Below, one piece after another: positions 8,306 through 14,968 of a stretch of 61,751 bases of DNA. The notes beneath the pieces were generated by a model. It did no database searches. It worked only from the letters and a program-made list of their open reading frames with translations, and was not told the origin of the DNA. The position numbers were made by a program, and so were the translations under genes. The DNA comes from Vasconcelosia minhoensis LEGE 07310. Lineage in GTDB: Bacteria > Cyanobacteriota > Cyanobacteriia > Phormidesmidales > Phormidesmidaceae. Location: positions 1 through 61,751 of the forward strand of contig NZ_JADEXG010000027.1 of NCBI RefSeq assembly GCF_015207255.1, read 5' to 3'. Each line of letters opens with the position of its first letter. Position 1 is the stretch's first letter.

Positions 8306-8846
8306 ACACTGTGATACTCAATTCCTGTCGCAGCAAAGTTTCTAGATATTCTTCGGTCGATTTAGGCGGTGCTTTTAAGCGTTTTCGGCACAGTTCAGCA
8401 GCGACAGCTACCCGAGAAGGTCTCAAATCCAATAAATAGGCAATGAAATCGTCAGGATGCTGAGCTTCAACATCATATTGAGCCAAGACTGGTGGCGGAA
8501 AGTCCTTTAGATTGAACGTGACAATGACATCAGCACCCGCTTTTATAGCTGCTGCTAGCACATGGCAATCGTCAGGGTCGGGGAGTTCTAACTGTGGGAT
8601 GAAGCACTCATAACCTTCTACTAAGCAATCTCGAACGTGGCTGTTCATTAAAACTTTGGTTCGAGTCAGCTGCTCTAGGGTCAAGTCTGGCCGCTTCTCC
8701 AGCACGCTACGAATCCATTCATCATGGATTTGATTGGTCCAACGGGCGCGAAAAAGGTCAGTCAGCGCCACCTGCATCAGCAAGTCTCGTAAAGGCGCTG
8801 GGTATAAAACACAAGCATCATAGAGAGCTGTGAACTGAGAAGCCAT
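8274..8846 (-). CDS. PIN-domain toxin
   Basis: A 190-residue protein of the larger PIN (PIN_3) type, predicted to be a metal-dependent RNase. Acidic residues are in the expected places: an N-terminal Asp in ALYDACVLYP, a Glu in IHDEWI, and Asp residues in LPDPDDCHVLAAAI and FNLKDFP. The C-terminal 60 residues form an extra helical region. Its ATG lies three bases after the stop of the HTH gene upstream on the same strand, the usual antitoxin-then-toxin order. Within the tRNA-His element it could act as an addiction module that stabilises the island. The target RNA is unknown. Confidence 0.82.
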   Translation of the reverse strand: MASQFTALYDACVLYPAPLRDLLMQVALTDLFRARWTNQIHDEWIRSVLEKRPDLTLEQLTRTKVLMNSHVRDCLVEGYECFIPQLELPDPDDCHVLAAAIKAGADVIVTFNLKDFPPPVLAQYDVEAQHPDDFIAYLLDLRPSRVAVAAELCRKRLKAPPKSTEEYLETLLRQELSITVSMLRELIEEM

Positions 8847-8849
8847 CGG

Positions 8850-9320
8850 CTATTCGTAACCCATCCCCAGCTCTTGCGCCTGCTCTGCAAGTTTATCCAG
8901 GGTATCCATGCGCTGTTCATCCATCCGCTGTTTGTAATCCATGAGGTCTTCAAACCGAATGCGGCGATGGCGGCCCACGAGTCGATAGGGGATGTCACCA
9001 GACTCAACCAGCTTTACCAAGAAGGGGCGCGAAACATTGATCAGGTCGGCTGCTTCTTGAGTCGTCAGCTCAGCATGGATCGGAATCAGGGTAACCGCAT
9101 TGCCACGGGCCATCTGGGACAGAATATCTATCAACAGCTGAAAAGCCGCTTCAGGAATAACCGCTTCTTGCTCTGAGCCATCATCCTCAACGATCTTGAT
9201 CCGACGAGCCGCTTGCTGAGCTGACAAATGAGCTGCCAAAATGCGGCTGCTTTGCTCTGAAATTTTAGTATCAGCTTCACTGGGAATTAGAGGTTTCCCT
9301 GTAGTCGATGGCAATGTCAT
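8850..9320 (-). CDS. HTH (excisionase-family) antitoxin
   Basis: A 156-residue protein whose middle (about residues 84-135) is a helix-turn-helix of the excisionase family: ELTTQEAADLINVSRPFLVK, then GDIPYRLVGRHRRIRFEDLM. The N-terminal 80 residues are a separate acidic helical part, and the C-terminus (MDEQRMDTLDKLAEQAQEL) is likely to wrap the PIN toxin. Proteins of this shape are the usual antitoxins of PIN_3 toxins. It is probably autoregulatory: two 11-base direct repeats lie upstream at 9405-9433. It could be mistaken for an Xis, but the direct coupling to the PIN gene favours antitoxin. Confidence 0.8.
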   Translation of the reverse strand: MTLPSTTGKPLIPSEADTKISEQSSRILAAHLSAQQAARRIKIVEDDGSEQEAVIPEAAFQLLIDILSQMARGNAVTLIPIHAELTTQEAADLINVSRPFLVKLVESGDIPYRLVGRHRRIRFEDLMDYKQRMDEQRMDTLDKLAEQAQELGMGYE

Positions 9321-9404
9321 GACCGTCTCTCCTTTAGAAAAATTGCTACAAACTCACTACTACTGAGCCGTACTAACTTTCCTATCCATCTCTCTAATCT
9401 ACAA

Positions 9405-9433
9405 AATAAACGAAATATTCGCAATAGACGAAA
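9405..9433 (-). promoter_or_regulatory. Candidate operator of the toxin-antitoxin pair
   Basis: Direct repeats AATAAACGAAA (9405-9415) and AATAGACGAAA (9423-9433) are spaced 18 bp start to start, about 85 bp upstream of the antitoxin start. Between them is a partly symmetric CGAAATATTCG. The spacing is close to two helical turns, suiting an HTH repressor dimer; binding is inferred only. Confidence 0.4.
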
Positions 9434-9497
9434 CGGATACTTCATTTTCTGCCCAACCTGCCCAACCTTACAAAAGGGGTTGGGCAACTTTACCCCC

Positions 9498-10479
9498 CTA
9501 TCTAAGTTTTTCTAAGAAAGCGCTCCTAAGCTGGTCGGCCCCCAGATAGTGCAAGTAGATGTCTGAATGAACCTTTAAGCTATGCCCTTGTGACCGCGCG
9601 GCGATCGCAGGGTCAATTCCCTTCAGCGCCATCCGACCTGCATGAGCATGGCGCAAGTCATAGATTTTGAACGGCAGTCCTAACCGTCTAAAGTACTGAC
9701 TGCTTTTATTGCCATAGGCGCTATGAGAAGCAGCTTTCATTGGGGGCAGGTCGTTCTCAGCTCTCTTAAACCAGTGCTCCCACCATCCCAGCGGGCAGGG
9801 CAGCGCGACTGCTCGATAGCCCGTCTTGCCATCCTGCACAACTGCAATGGGGTCATCTTTCAGCTTTTCCAGGTCAATCCGAAAAGCCTCATGATTCCTT
9901 AGCCCGTAGCAGGCGACCAGCTGATAGAACGCTCGCTACCGCTGGTCGGGGATGCGATCGCACCATTCCAAAATCAGAGCATCACTGGGAACCTGATCCC
10001 GGCTGACTGCGGTAGGTCGATACTTACCCCTGAGCGGCTTCAGGTTCGCGCTGACCTCAGCGAAACCGGCCAAGGCACTGTAGGCAGTACAGGCCCGTTT
10101 TAGGGATGGCATAGTCTTTTTCCCAAGTTGTCTCGCTTTTGGGATTGCGTTCCCGGCGGATGAAATAGTCGCGTTCAAACTCTTTCAGCCACTGCCCTAC
10201 CATCTGCCCTCGCTGCTTAACCGTGAGCCAGTCTGACCAGTCGAACTGACCTAGCATCAGCAAATGGTTAAGGCGCTGGGCTTCTGCCTCTGCCCGCTTG
10301 ATGCCCGCTGGGTTGAAGTAAATCCCTAGCGATATCCGCTTCTGATAGGACTGTGACTTCCCCGAGCCAGGCTTAGGCGGGAACGTTCCCCGCAGATACA
10401 GCCGCTCGCTCTCCCCTGGGGTGACAATCCGAACCGGGATGTTTCCACCCTTCAGCTGCTCGTTCGCCGCTCCCAGCAA
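9498..10479 (-). pseudogene. Tyrosine-type site-specific integrase, broken
   Basis: Three pieces read as one cyanobacterial integrase. The N-terminal part (10479 to about 10100) has LPPKPGSGK-like wording (FPPKPGSGKSQSYQKRISLG) and a core-binding region ending WEKDYA. A frameshift with apparent loss of about 100 bases then moves the frame to PSLKRACTAYSALAGFAEVS. A TAG at 9936-9938 interrupts, where Trp would fit, and the catalytic domain continues to 9498 with Arg in CYGLRNHEAF, YDLRHAHAGR (H-x-x-x-R box), QGHSLKVHSD and the nucleophile Tyr in SDIYLHYL. The catalytic residues are thus still visible. It lies 170 bp from the right att copy, as expected for the element's own integrase. Confidence 0.88.
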
Positions 10480-10508
10480 GTCACTTGCCGACTTCTCACC
10501 ATAAATCC

Positions 10509-10540
10509 CTAGCCTAGCTACTAGCCTAAATATAGGCTAG
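10509..10540 (+). repeat. Right arm-type repeat and palindrome
   Basis: 10509-10531 matches the left-end repeat at 6291-6313 (20 of 23 bases, same orientation). The last unit continues into a perfect inverted repeat, CTAGCCTA at 10521-10528 and TAGGCTAG at 10533-10540. It sits upstream of the integrase N-terminus and 112 bp inside the right att copy, so it may combine integrase arm sites with the int promoter region. Confidence 0.6.
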
Positions 10541-10651
10541 TTTAATACCGGTTTATGCCTATTAGTACCTCTGAACCAAGCGCGTAAACCTACCTTATAT
10601 CAAGTGCTGTAGCTGAAAGCCTTAGAGCTCAAGGACTCAAAATTCGGTTTA

Positions 10652-10693
10652 TGATTCCACCATTCGCGGGTTCGAACCCCTTCGTTCGCCCTC
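10652..10693 (+). repeat. attR-like displaced tRNA-His 3' half
   Basis: Copy of 6226-6267 with three substitutions. Its T stem can no longer pair properly, so it is not a functional tRNA part. It marks the right boundary of the integrated element. Confidence 0.85.
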
Positions 10694-10739
10694 TTTTCAG
10701 CCATCCTTGGAAAATTGCTGATTCAGAATGGCTACACGA

Positions 10740-11189
10740 CTAAGACTGCTGAGAGTGCCAGTGCTCTCGTTGGCTTTTTGGCCGACCGCCTTTCTTACCG
10801 TTCTCACGAGCAGCCATTCGCTTCGCTTCAGAGGCCGACAGTCCCCCCTTAGCCCCTAGATTGGCCATCCATTGCTTTGTGCCAAATAGACCTTGCAGCA
10901 GATGAGGGATGCTCAAGTCGGCATCTAGATTGGGCCAGCTGAGCCCTAATCCTGTTGGGGATAGTTCGACATTAGAGAGTTCGGCTTCAGACGCATTTTT
11001 CAAGCCCTGAGCATCCTGAGCTGGGAACCTGAACTCGCTACCATCACTGAATAGAATCACTACTTTTTGACTATTGGAATCGTAATAAGCGTTTACAGCT
11101 TGGGGGCTAGAATCGATTGCTGCTTGCCCAGCTTTTCTCGCTGCGTCAATTTGCGCCTGTCGCGTTTGAGCTTTATCCTTTACAGCCAT
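10740..11189 (-). CDS. DUF2442-domain protein
   Basis: A 149-residue protein. Residues about 30-95 are a DUF2442-type domain (AYYDSNSQKVVILFSDGSEF and LSPTGLGLSWPNLDADLSIP, the typical 'G-x-G-L-x-W-P-x-L-D' ending). The C-terminus is basic and low in complexity (KRMAARENGKKGGRPKSQRE), likely to bind nucleic acid. DUF2442 genes are regularly paired with DUF4160 genes, as here: the start of this gene overlaps the end of the DUF4160 gene by 17 bp. Such pairs are widely suspected to be toxin-antitoxin modules, with DUF2442 as the antitoxin. It lies only 47 bp outside the right att copy. Confidence 0.8.
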   Translation of the reverse strand: MAVKDKAQTRQAQIDAARKAGQAAIDSSPQAVNAYYDSNSQKVVILFSDGSEFRFPAQDAQGLKNASEAELSNVELSPTGLGLSWPNLDADLSIPHLLQGLFGTKQWMANLGAKGGLSASEAKRMAARENGKKGGRPKSQREHWHSQQS

Positions 11190-11421
11190 GATATTTCTCC
11201 CACCCTTGCTTTAAGGTCGCTAGGTTTTCCTCTGCAATATCGAGAATCTGGTTGACAGTCTTATTCGGCATCTGCCCCCTAATCTCGATGGGGACAGGCT
11301 CTGAGCCTGACACGTTAAGAACTAATTCTCCGGCGTTCTTCTTAACATGGACATGGGCAGGCTCGTGATCGTTCGGCCAGACAATGAACCGAAAACCTCG
11401 CTCTTCAAGAATCTTAGGCAT
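11173..11421 (-). CDS. DUF4160-domain protein
   Basis: An 82-residue protein matching DUF4160: MPKILEERGFRFIVWPNDHE, then PAHVHVKKNAGEL with the conserved H-x-H, and a C-terminal helix. The open frame runs up to 11574, but the family begins at the ATG at 11421, which is used. It is translationally coupled to the DUF2442 gene downstream. A pair like this is a proposed toxin-antitoxin cassette; the biochemical action of DUF4160 is not known to me. The H-x-H motif resembles a metal or catalytic site. Confidence 0.82.
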   Translation of the reverse strand: MPKILEERGFRFIVWPNDHEPAHVHVKKNAGELVLNVSGSEPVPIEIRGQMPNKTVNQILDIAEENLATLKQGWEKYHGCKG

Positions 11422-11715
11422 TGACCTTACTGTTAATAAGATAACCCAACCGCTTGGGTTTGTAAACCATTGCTTGTCTCTACTAGGCGTAAAGCGAGTG
11501 CTAATCGATATTCTGGTCAGCGCCAAGCTGGGTATAAATACCCAAAGGTCAATGTCTAGGTCAACCCCGAGCACCTACTCAAAGGGGTGCTGTTCATACG
11601 CTTCGGCAAAAATCTCGGAACAGCCGCTGTTGTTCAAGGGTAACTATTGTCATACACCGACATTGATCGGGGTATGTCATGTATTGATCACGTATTGACG
11701 CGCTGTATAGGTTGC
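11422..11715. other. Intergenic, no gene seen
   Basis: Nothing coding is supported. The repeated TGTATTGATCACGTATTGAC around 11679-11698 holds two GTATTGA/GTATTGAC units and an internal TGATCA. It probably contains the promoter of the DUF4160/DUF2442 pair. Confidence 0.4.
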
Positions 11716-13350
11716 TTACGGAGCCATTGAAGAGGCTGACTGCGCCCACCAGGCTAGGGCATAGGGCTGGGTTGGCTGACCGGTTACACCCTCCTGATGG
11801 ACGACTCGCAGCTTATAGCGGCCAGTTTCGGGGATCGGGTAGAAGATATGCTCGACGCTGTCGGCATCGCTGACTGAAGACCAGACGCTGTCTGAGAGAT
11901 CGTCAGCGTCAGCGGGCATCAAATACAGATTGAGGTTGTTGAGGCCGCGATCGCGAAAGCTTTCACCCCGGTCATAGCGATCGTCGTCGCTATCGGCTAG
12001 CTCAACTAGCCGCTCCCAGGAGAGCGTCGCCGAGAAATAGCTGCCCGCCTGCAGAGGTTGCTCAAAAACATAGTCCTCATAGGCGCTAGGCTGATCAGTC
12101 TCTAGCTTCTGGTAGGCCCAGCCCACGGCGGGAACGGCCTCGGCCGGAGACCACTGCCCCCCAGCCAGCTGCTCGTAGGCCCTAAACGCATTCAAATGTC
12201 CGGTTCCTAACTCAGCATGGAGGGGAATCTTGACGTCGCTGTAGGCGTCAGAGTCGAGCCAGCTGCGGTTGCTTTCGTCCAGCAGTGTCCGGCTCATTCC
12301 CAGCAGCCGACCATCGCCGGTATCCTGGAGCTTGTCAGCTGAGTTGAGCAGCACAGACTTCATCACCATCGGCTCACGCGACCTCAGGCTCCAGTGGGGG
12401 GCACCGGCCCGAAACTGGCGATCGCCAAATTCTTGCAGCAGGGCGACGGTTGCCACCACGTGCGGGGCCGCGAAGCTCGTACCGCTGCTGGTGACTCGAA
12501 CGCCGCTGGGATCGAACATCTCAATCTGATTGCCGGGAGCGACGATATTGATCGAGCGGCGCGTCCCCTCATTTCGTTCTGGGCCGGGCGATCGCGGCGA
12601 GAAAAAATTCGGCTCGCTGCTGAGGTTGGCAAAGTCTACTTTGACAAATTCTCCGTTGACGCGTCGGGAATAGGCGACGTTGATCCCGTTGAAGTTGTCA
12701 GTCGGGATGGGAATGCCGCCGCCGCCCTGGTTCCCGGCAATCACATAGAGCAGCTTGTGCGCTCGCTCCGACCAGTCAATGCACTGGGTAAGCAGGGCGT
12801 TGCCGTCGAGCAGCGGCGCGGGTCGGGGATCGCGGCTCAGCGGTTCGCCAAAGCTAAAATTCACCGCTCGCACATCGCCGCTGTTCTGCAGCGCCACATA
12901 TTGAGACGCCAGACATTCTTCTGGCTGACCACTCATCTCAGTCAGGGGGCCCACCGCCGCCGAATAGAGTACCGCCTCCGGGGCGACGCCCGTAAGCAGC
13001 TTATCCTGGCTGATCATGACGCTCGCCACATTGTTAGCATGGTCATCGACAAATTCGTTCGCGATCGCGGGTTCATTCAGCTGGAACAGCCGATGGGGCT
13101 CCACCGGTCCGCTTGGGGGCACTATTTTATCGAGCCCAAACTGCCCCGGTCGGCCAATTTCAACCTGGCCAATGGCAATCTTACGGCCGGTCAGATTGTA
13201 AGGGGCCTGCTGCAGACGCAGCGCGTCGATTCCGGCTGGCCCCACAGAGCTGGTTAGCGCCAGCGCTGGCAGCCCAGCCAGCCCGAGGCCGCTAAAGCCG
13301 CTAATTCTAGCCAGCGAAAATCGAGTCTGACCAGCAAACCATTTAGCCAT
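11716..13350 (-). CDS. S8 (subtilisin-like) serine peptidase, secreted
   Basis: The ATG at 13350 gives 544 residues with an N-terminal signal-like hydrophobic stretch (about 13-35). The subtilase fold shows a catalytic His in DDHANNVASVM (about H104), an oxyanion Asn in VIAGNQGG (about N207) and the nucleophile Ser in SSGTSFAAPHVVA (about S292). At the place of the first catalytic residue the sequence is IAIGQVEIGRPG, that is Glu (about E64) where subtilases have Asp. After the catalytic domain (to about 410) there is a beta-rich C-terminal domain like the P/pre-peptidase type, ending near residue 540. Activity is therefore uncertain, although the remaining motifs are intact. The product is probably periplasmic or exported. 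It stands alone. Confidence 0.85.
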   Translation of the reverse strand: MAKWFAGQTRFSLARISGFSGLGLAGLPALALTSSVGPAGIDALRLQQAPYNLTGRKIAIGQVEIGRPGQFGLDKIVPPSGPVEPHRLFQLNEPAIANEFVDDHANNVASVMISQDKLLTGVAPEAVLYSAAVGPLTEMSGQPEECLASQYVALQNSGDVRAVNFSFGEPLSRDPRPAPLLDGNALLTQCIDWSERAHKLLYVIAGNQGGGGIPIPTDNFNGINVAYSRRVNGEFVKVDFANLSSEPNFFSPRSPGPERNEGTRRSINIVAPGNQIEMFDPSGVRVTSSGTSFAAPHVVATVALLQEFGDRQFRAGAPHWSLRSREPMVMKSVLLNSADKLQDTGDGRLLGMSRTLLDESNRSWLDSDAYSDVKIPLHAELGTGHLNAFRAYEQLAGGQWSPAEAVPAVGWAYQKLETDQPSAYEDYVFEQPLQAGSYFSATLSWERLVELADSDDDRYDRGESFRDRGLNNLNLYLMPADADDLSDSVWSSVSDADSVEHIFYPIPETGRYKLRVVHQEGVTGQPTQPYALAWWAQSASSMAP

Positions 13351-13636
13351 AGAAACCGTACCTATGATGAATGACCGATAGTGAGTCGGGCCTGGAAAGT
13401 TGAGCCGCCATTGCGTCGCTGAGCTACTGGGGCCGAGCATGGGGCAGCGGGAGCAATGGCTTTAAGAAAAACTGTAGCGCAATCCTGCGCGATCGCAACA
13501 CCCTCAGCGTCGCCCCCAATCCAGCGATGGATGTGGCTAAGGCGACGATTAATAACGATGATCCCCAATGGCTATGAGGAGTCCGAAGATTTTGTTACGA
13601 TATGTGCAGTAGTCTGCGTTAGAGAGGCCCATTTTC

Positions 13637-14353
13637 ATGGCAACAGCCAACTCCCCAAAATCCCCCAAATCCACTGTCATTTCTCCATCAATTTTATCTG
13701 CCGACTTCAGTCGTCTGGGCGACGAAGTGCGCGCCGCTGACCAGGCCGGTGCAGACTGGATTCATGTCGATGTGATGGATGGGCGGTTCGTCCCCAACAT
13801 CACAATTGGGCCTCTCATTGTCAAAGCAATTCGCCCGGTCACCCAAAAGCCGATCGATGTTCACCTGATGATTGTCGAGCCCGAGAAATACGTCGCAGAC
13901 TTTGCCGAGGCCGGAGCCGACATTATCTCAGTCCATGCTGAGCACAACGCCTCGCCCCACCTCCACCGGACCCTATCGCTAATTCACGACTGCGGTAAGC
14001 AGGCGGGTGTGGTACTCAACCCCGGTTCCCCCCTAGAGCTGATCAAGCATGTACTCGATATCTGCGACCTGGTGCTGATCATGAGCGTCAACCCGGGCTT
14101 CGGCGGACAGAGCTTTATCCCCACAATGGTGGACAAGATCCGTCAGCTGCGCCGGATCTGCGACGAGCGCGGTCTCGATCCCTGGATCGAGGTAGACGGC
14201 GGTCTCAAGGCCCATAATACTTACCAGGTGCTAGAAGCCGGAGCGAATGCCATCGTCGCCGGGTCTGCCGTATTCAAGGCACCTGATTACGCTGAAGCAA
14301 TCAGCAGCATTCGTCACAGCAAGCGCTCCGAGCCTGAACTCGCGACTGTCTAG
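13637..14353 (+). CDS. rpe: Ribulose-phosphate 3-epimerase
   Basis: Rpe interconverts ribulose-5-phosphate and xylulose-5-phosphate in the Calvin cycle and oxidative pentose phosphate pathway. The 238-residue TIM-barrel protein has the motifs [29 protein letters not shown] (catalytic Asp and metal ligands), [20 protein letters not shown] and EVDGGLK. The first 13 residues are a short extra N-terminus before the conserved [11 protein letters not shown]. It is monocistronic, with a strong hairpin terminator downstream. Confidence 0.95.
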   Translation: MATANSPKSPKSTVISPSILSADFSRLGDEVRAADQAGADWIHVDVMDGRFVPNITIGPLIVKAIRPVTQKPIDVHLMIVEPEKYVADFAEAGADIISVHAEHNASPHLHRTLSLIHDCGKQAGVVLNPGSPLELIKHVLDICDLVLIMSVNPGFGGQSFIPTMVDKIRQLRRICDERGLDPWIEVDGGLKAHNTYQVLEAGANAIVAGSAVFKAPDYAEAISSIRHSKRSEPELATV

Positions 14354-14406
14354 CAGGCAGAGACGGCCCTTTCCCAGTCCATTTAGGACTCCCTTAAGAT
14401 CGAGAA

Positions 14407-14442
14407 AATGCCCTGAGGAATCTGTCAGCCTCAGGGCATTTT
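14407..14442 (+). terminator. Rho-independent terminator of rpe
   Basis: AATGCCCTGAGG (14407-14418) pairs perfectly with CCTCAGGGCATT (14429-14440), followed by TT and a T-rich stretch. It lies 54 bp after the rpe stop. Confidence 0.85.
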
Positions 14443-14735
14443 GCTGTTTGTTGATTCATACTGCTTCACCCCACCGCGGCTTCCGTCAAAACACGTAGAA
14501 AGCTCGGCCTGAAATGTGCTCAACAGCCCAGTATTTTCCGGCCCGGAACAGCAGTTGGATTGTCCCGAATTTTTATCTATTGAGCGAAATAACTGTATAA
14601 CATTGAGTTTACGACATATCACGGATGCTCTTAACAATCAATCTAGTTACAGTGATGTATGTAGATAAGTTTAAAAAATAAGTCATTTTTAATACCTTGG
14701 CTTCCCTGACAGCAGCTTTAAACTCAAGCTATCCC
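14443..14735. other. Intergenic, promoter region only
   Basis: AT-rich toward its right end (14640-14695), with no coding sequence or strong repeat. Presumably the promoter of the small gene at 14736. Confidence 0.4.
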
Positions 14736-14921
14736 ATGATGATCACAACGTCCGTTGAAGAGATGGTGGCAAAGATTTTTGCGACCCGCCGCATCACCCG
14801 CCACGATCAGTCTATCCTGATGACTCTGCTGACCCAGGGCAGAATCAGCTCTCAGGAGGAGACGCTGATCAACCAAATTTACGAAGCCCTAAGTCAGGGA
14901 CGGCTGCGAGTTGTTGAATAG
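14736..14921 (+). CDS. Conserved small cyanobacterial protein
   Basis: A 61-residue protein from the double ATG at 14736: MMITTSVEEMVAKIFATRRI, then TRHDQSILMTLL and EETLINQIYEALSQGRLRVVE. I recognise this as a small helical family seen across cyanobacteria (the R-R-I-T-R centre and the L-R-V-V end are constant), but it has no assigned function I can name. An upstream TTG at 14697 would add 13 residues with no family look. It is preceded by an AT-rich promoter region and faces the transporter gene tail-to-tail. Confidence 0.7.
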   Translation: MMITTSVEEMVAKIFATRRITRHDQSILMTLLTQGRISSQEETLINQIYEALSQGRLRVVE

Positions 14922-14968
14922 CCGATATTCGCGTCTCACACGCTAGTGCGTCGTGAGGTTGAAACGCC

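Larger units (their letters stand above)
6226..10693. mobile_element. Decayed integrative element in tRNA-His
   Basis: A 42-bp sequence starting in the tRNA-His anticodon loop (6226-6267) recurs in the same orientation at 10652-10693 with only three differences, all in the T-arm part. The left copy completes a functional tRNA; the right copy has lost T-stem pairing, as expected for the displaced original 3' half. Between them are a broken tyrosine integrase next to the right end, a toxin-antitoxin pair, small unknown ORFs and gene remnants. Direct CTAGCCTA repeats lie just inside both ends. Size is about 4.4 kb. Stops and a frameshift in the integrase suggest that it can no longer excise unaided. 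HIP1 octamers inside it argue for a cyanobacterial origin. Confidence 0.82.

Noticed and set aside
12394-13257. A 287-codon open frame antisense to the subtilase
   Set aside because: It is a shadow of GC-rich codon usage in the clearly recognisable subtilase; its own translation has no motif.
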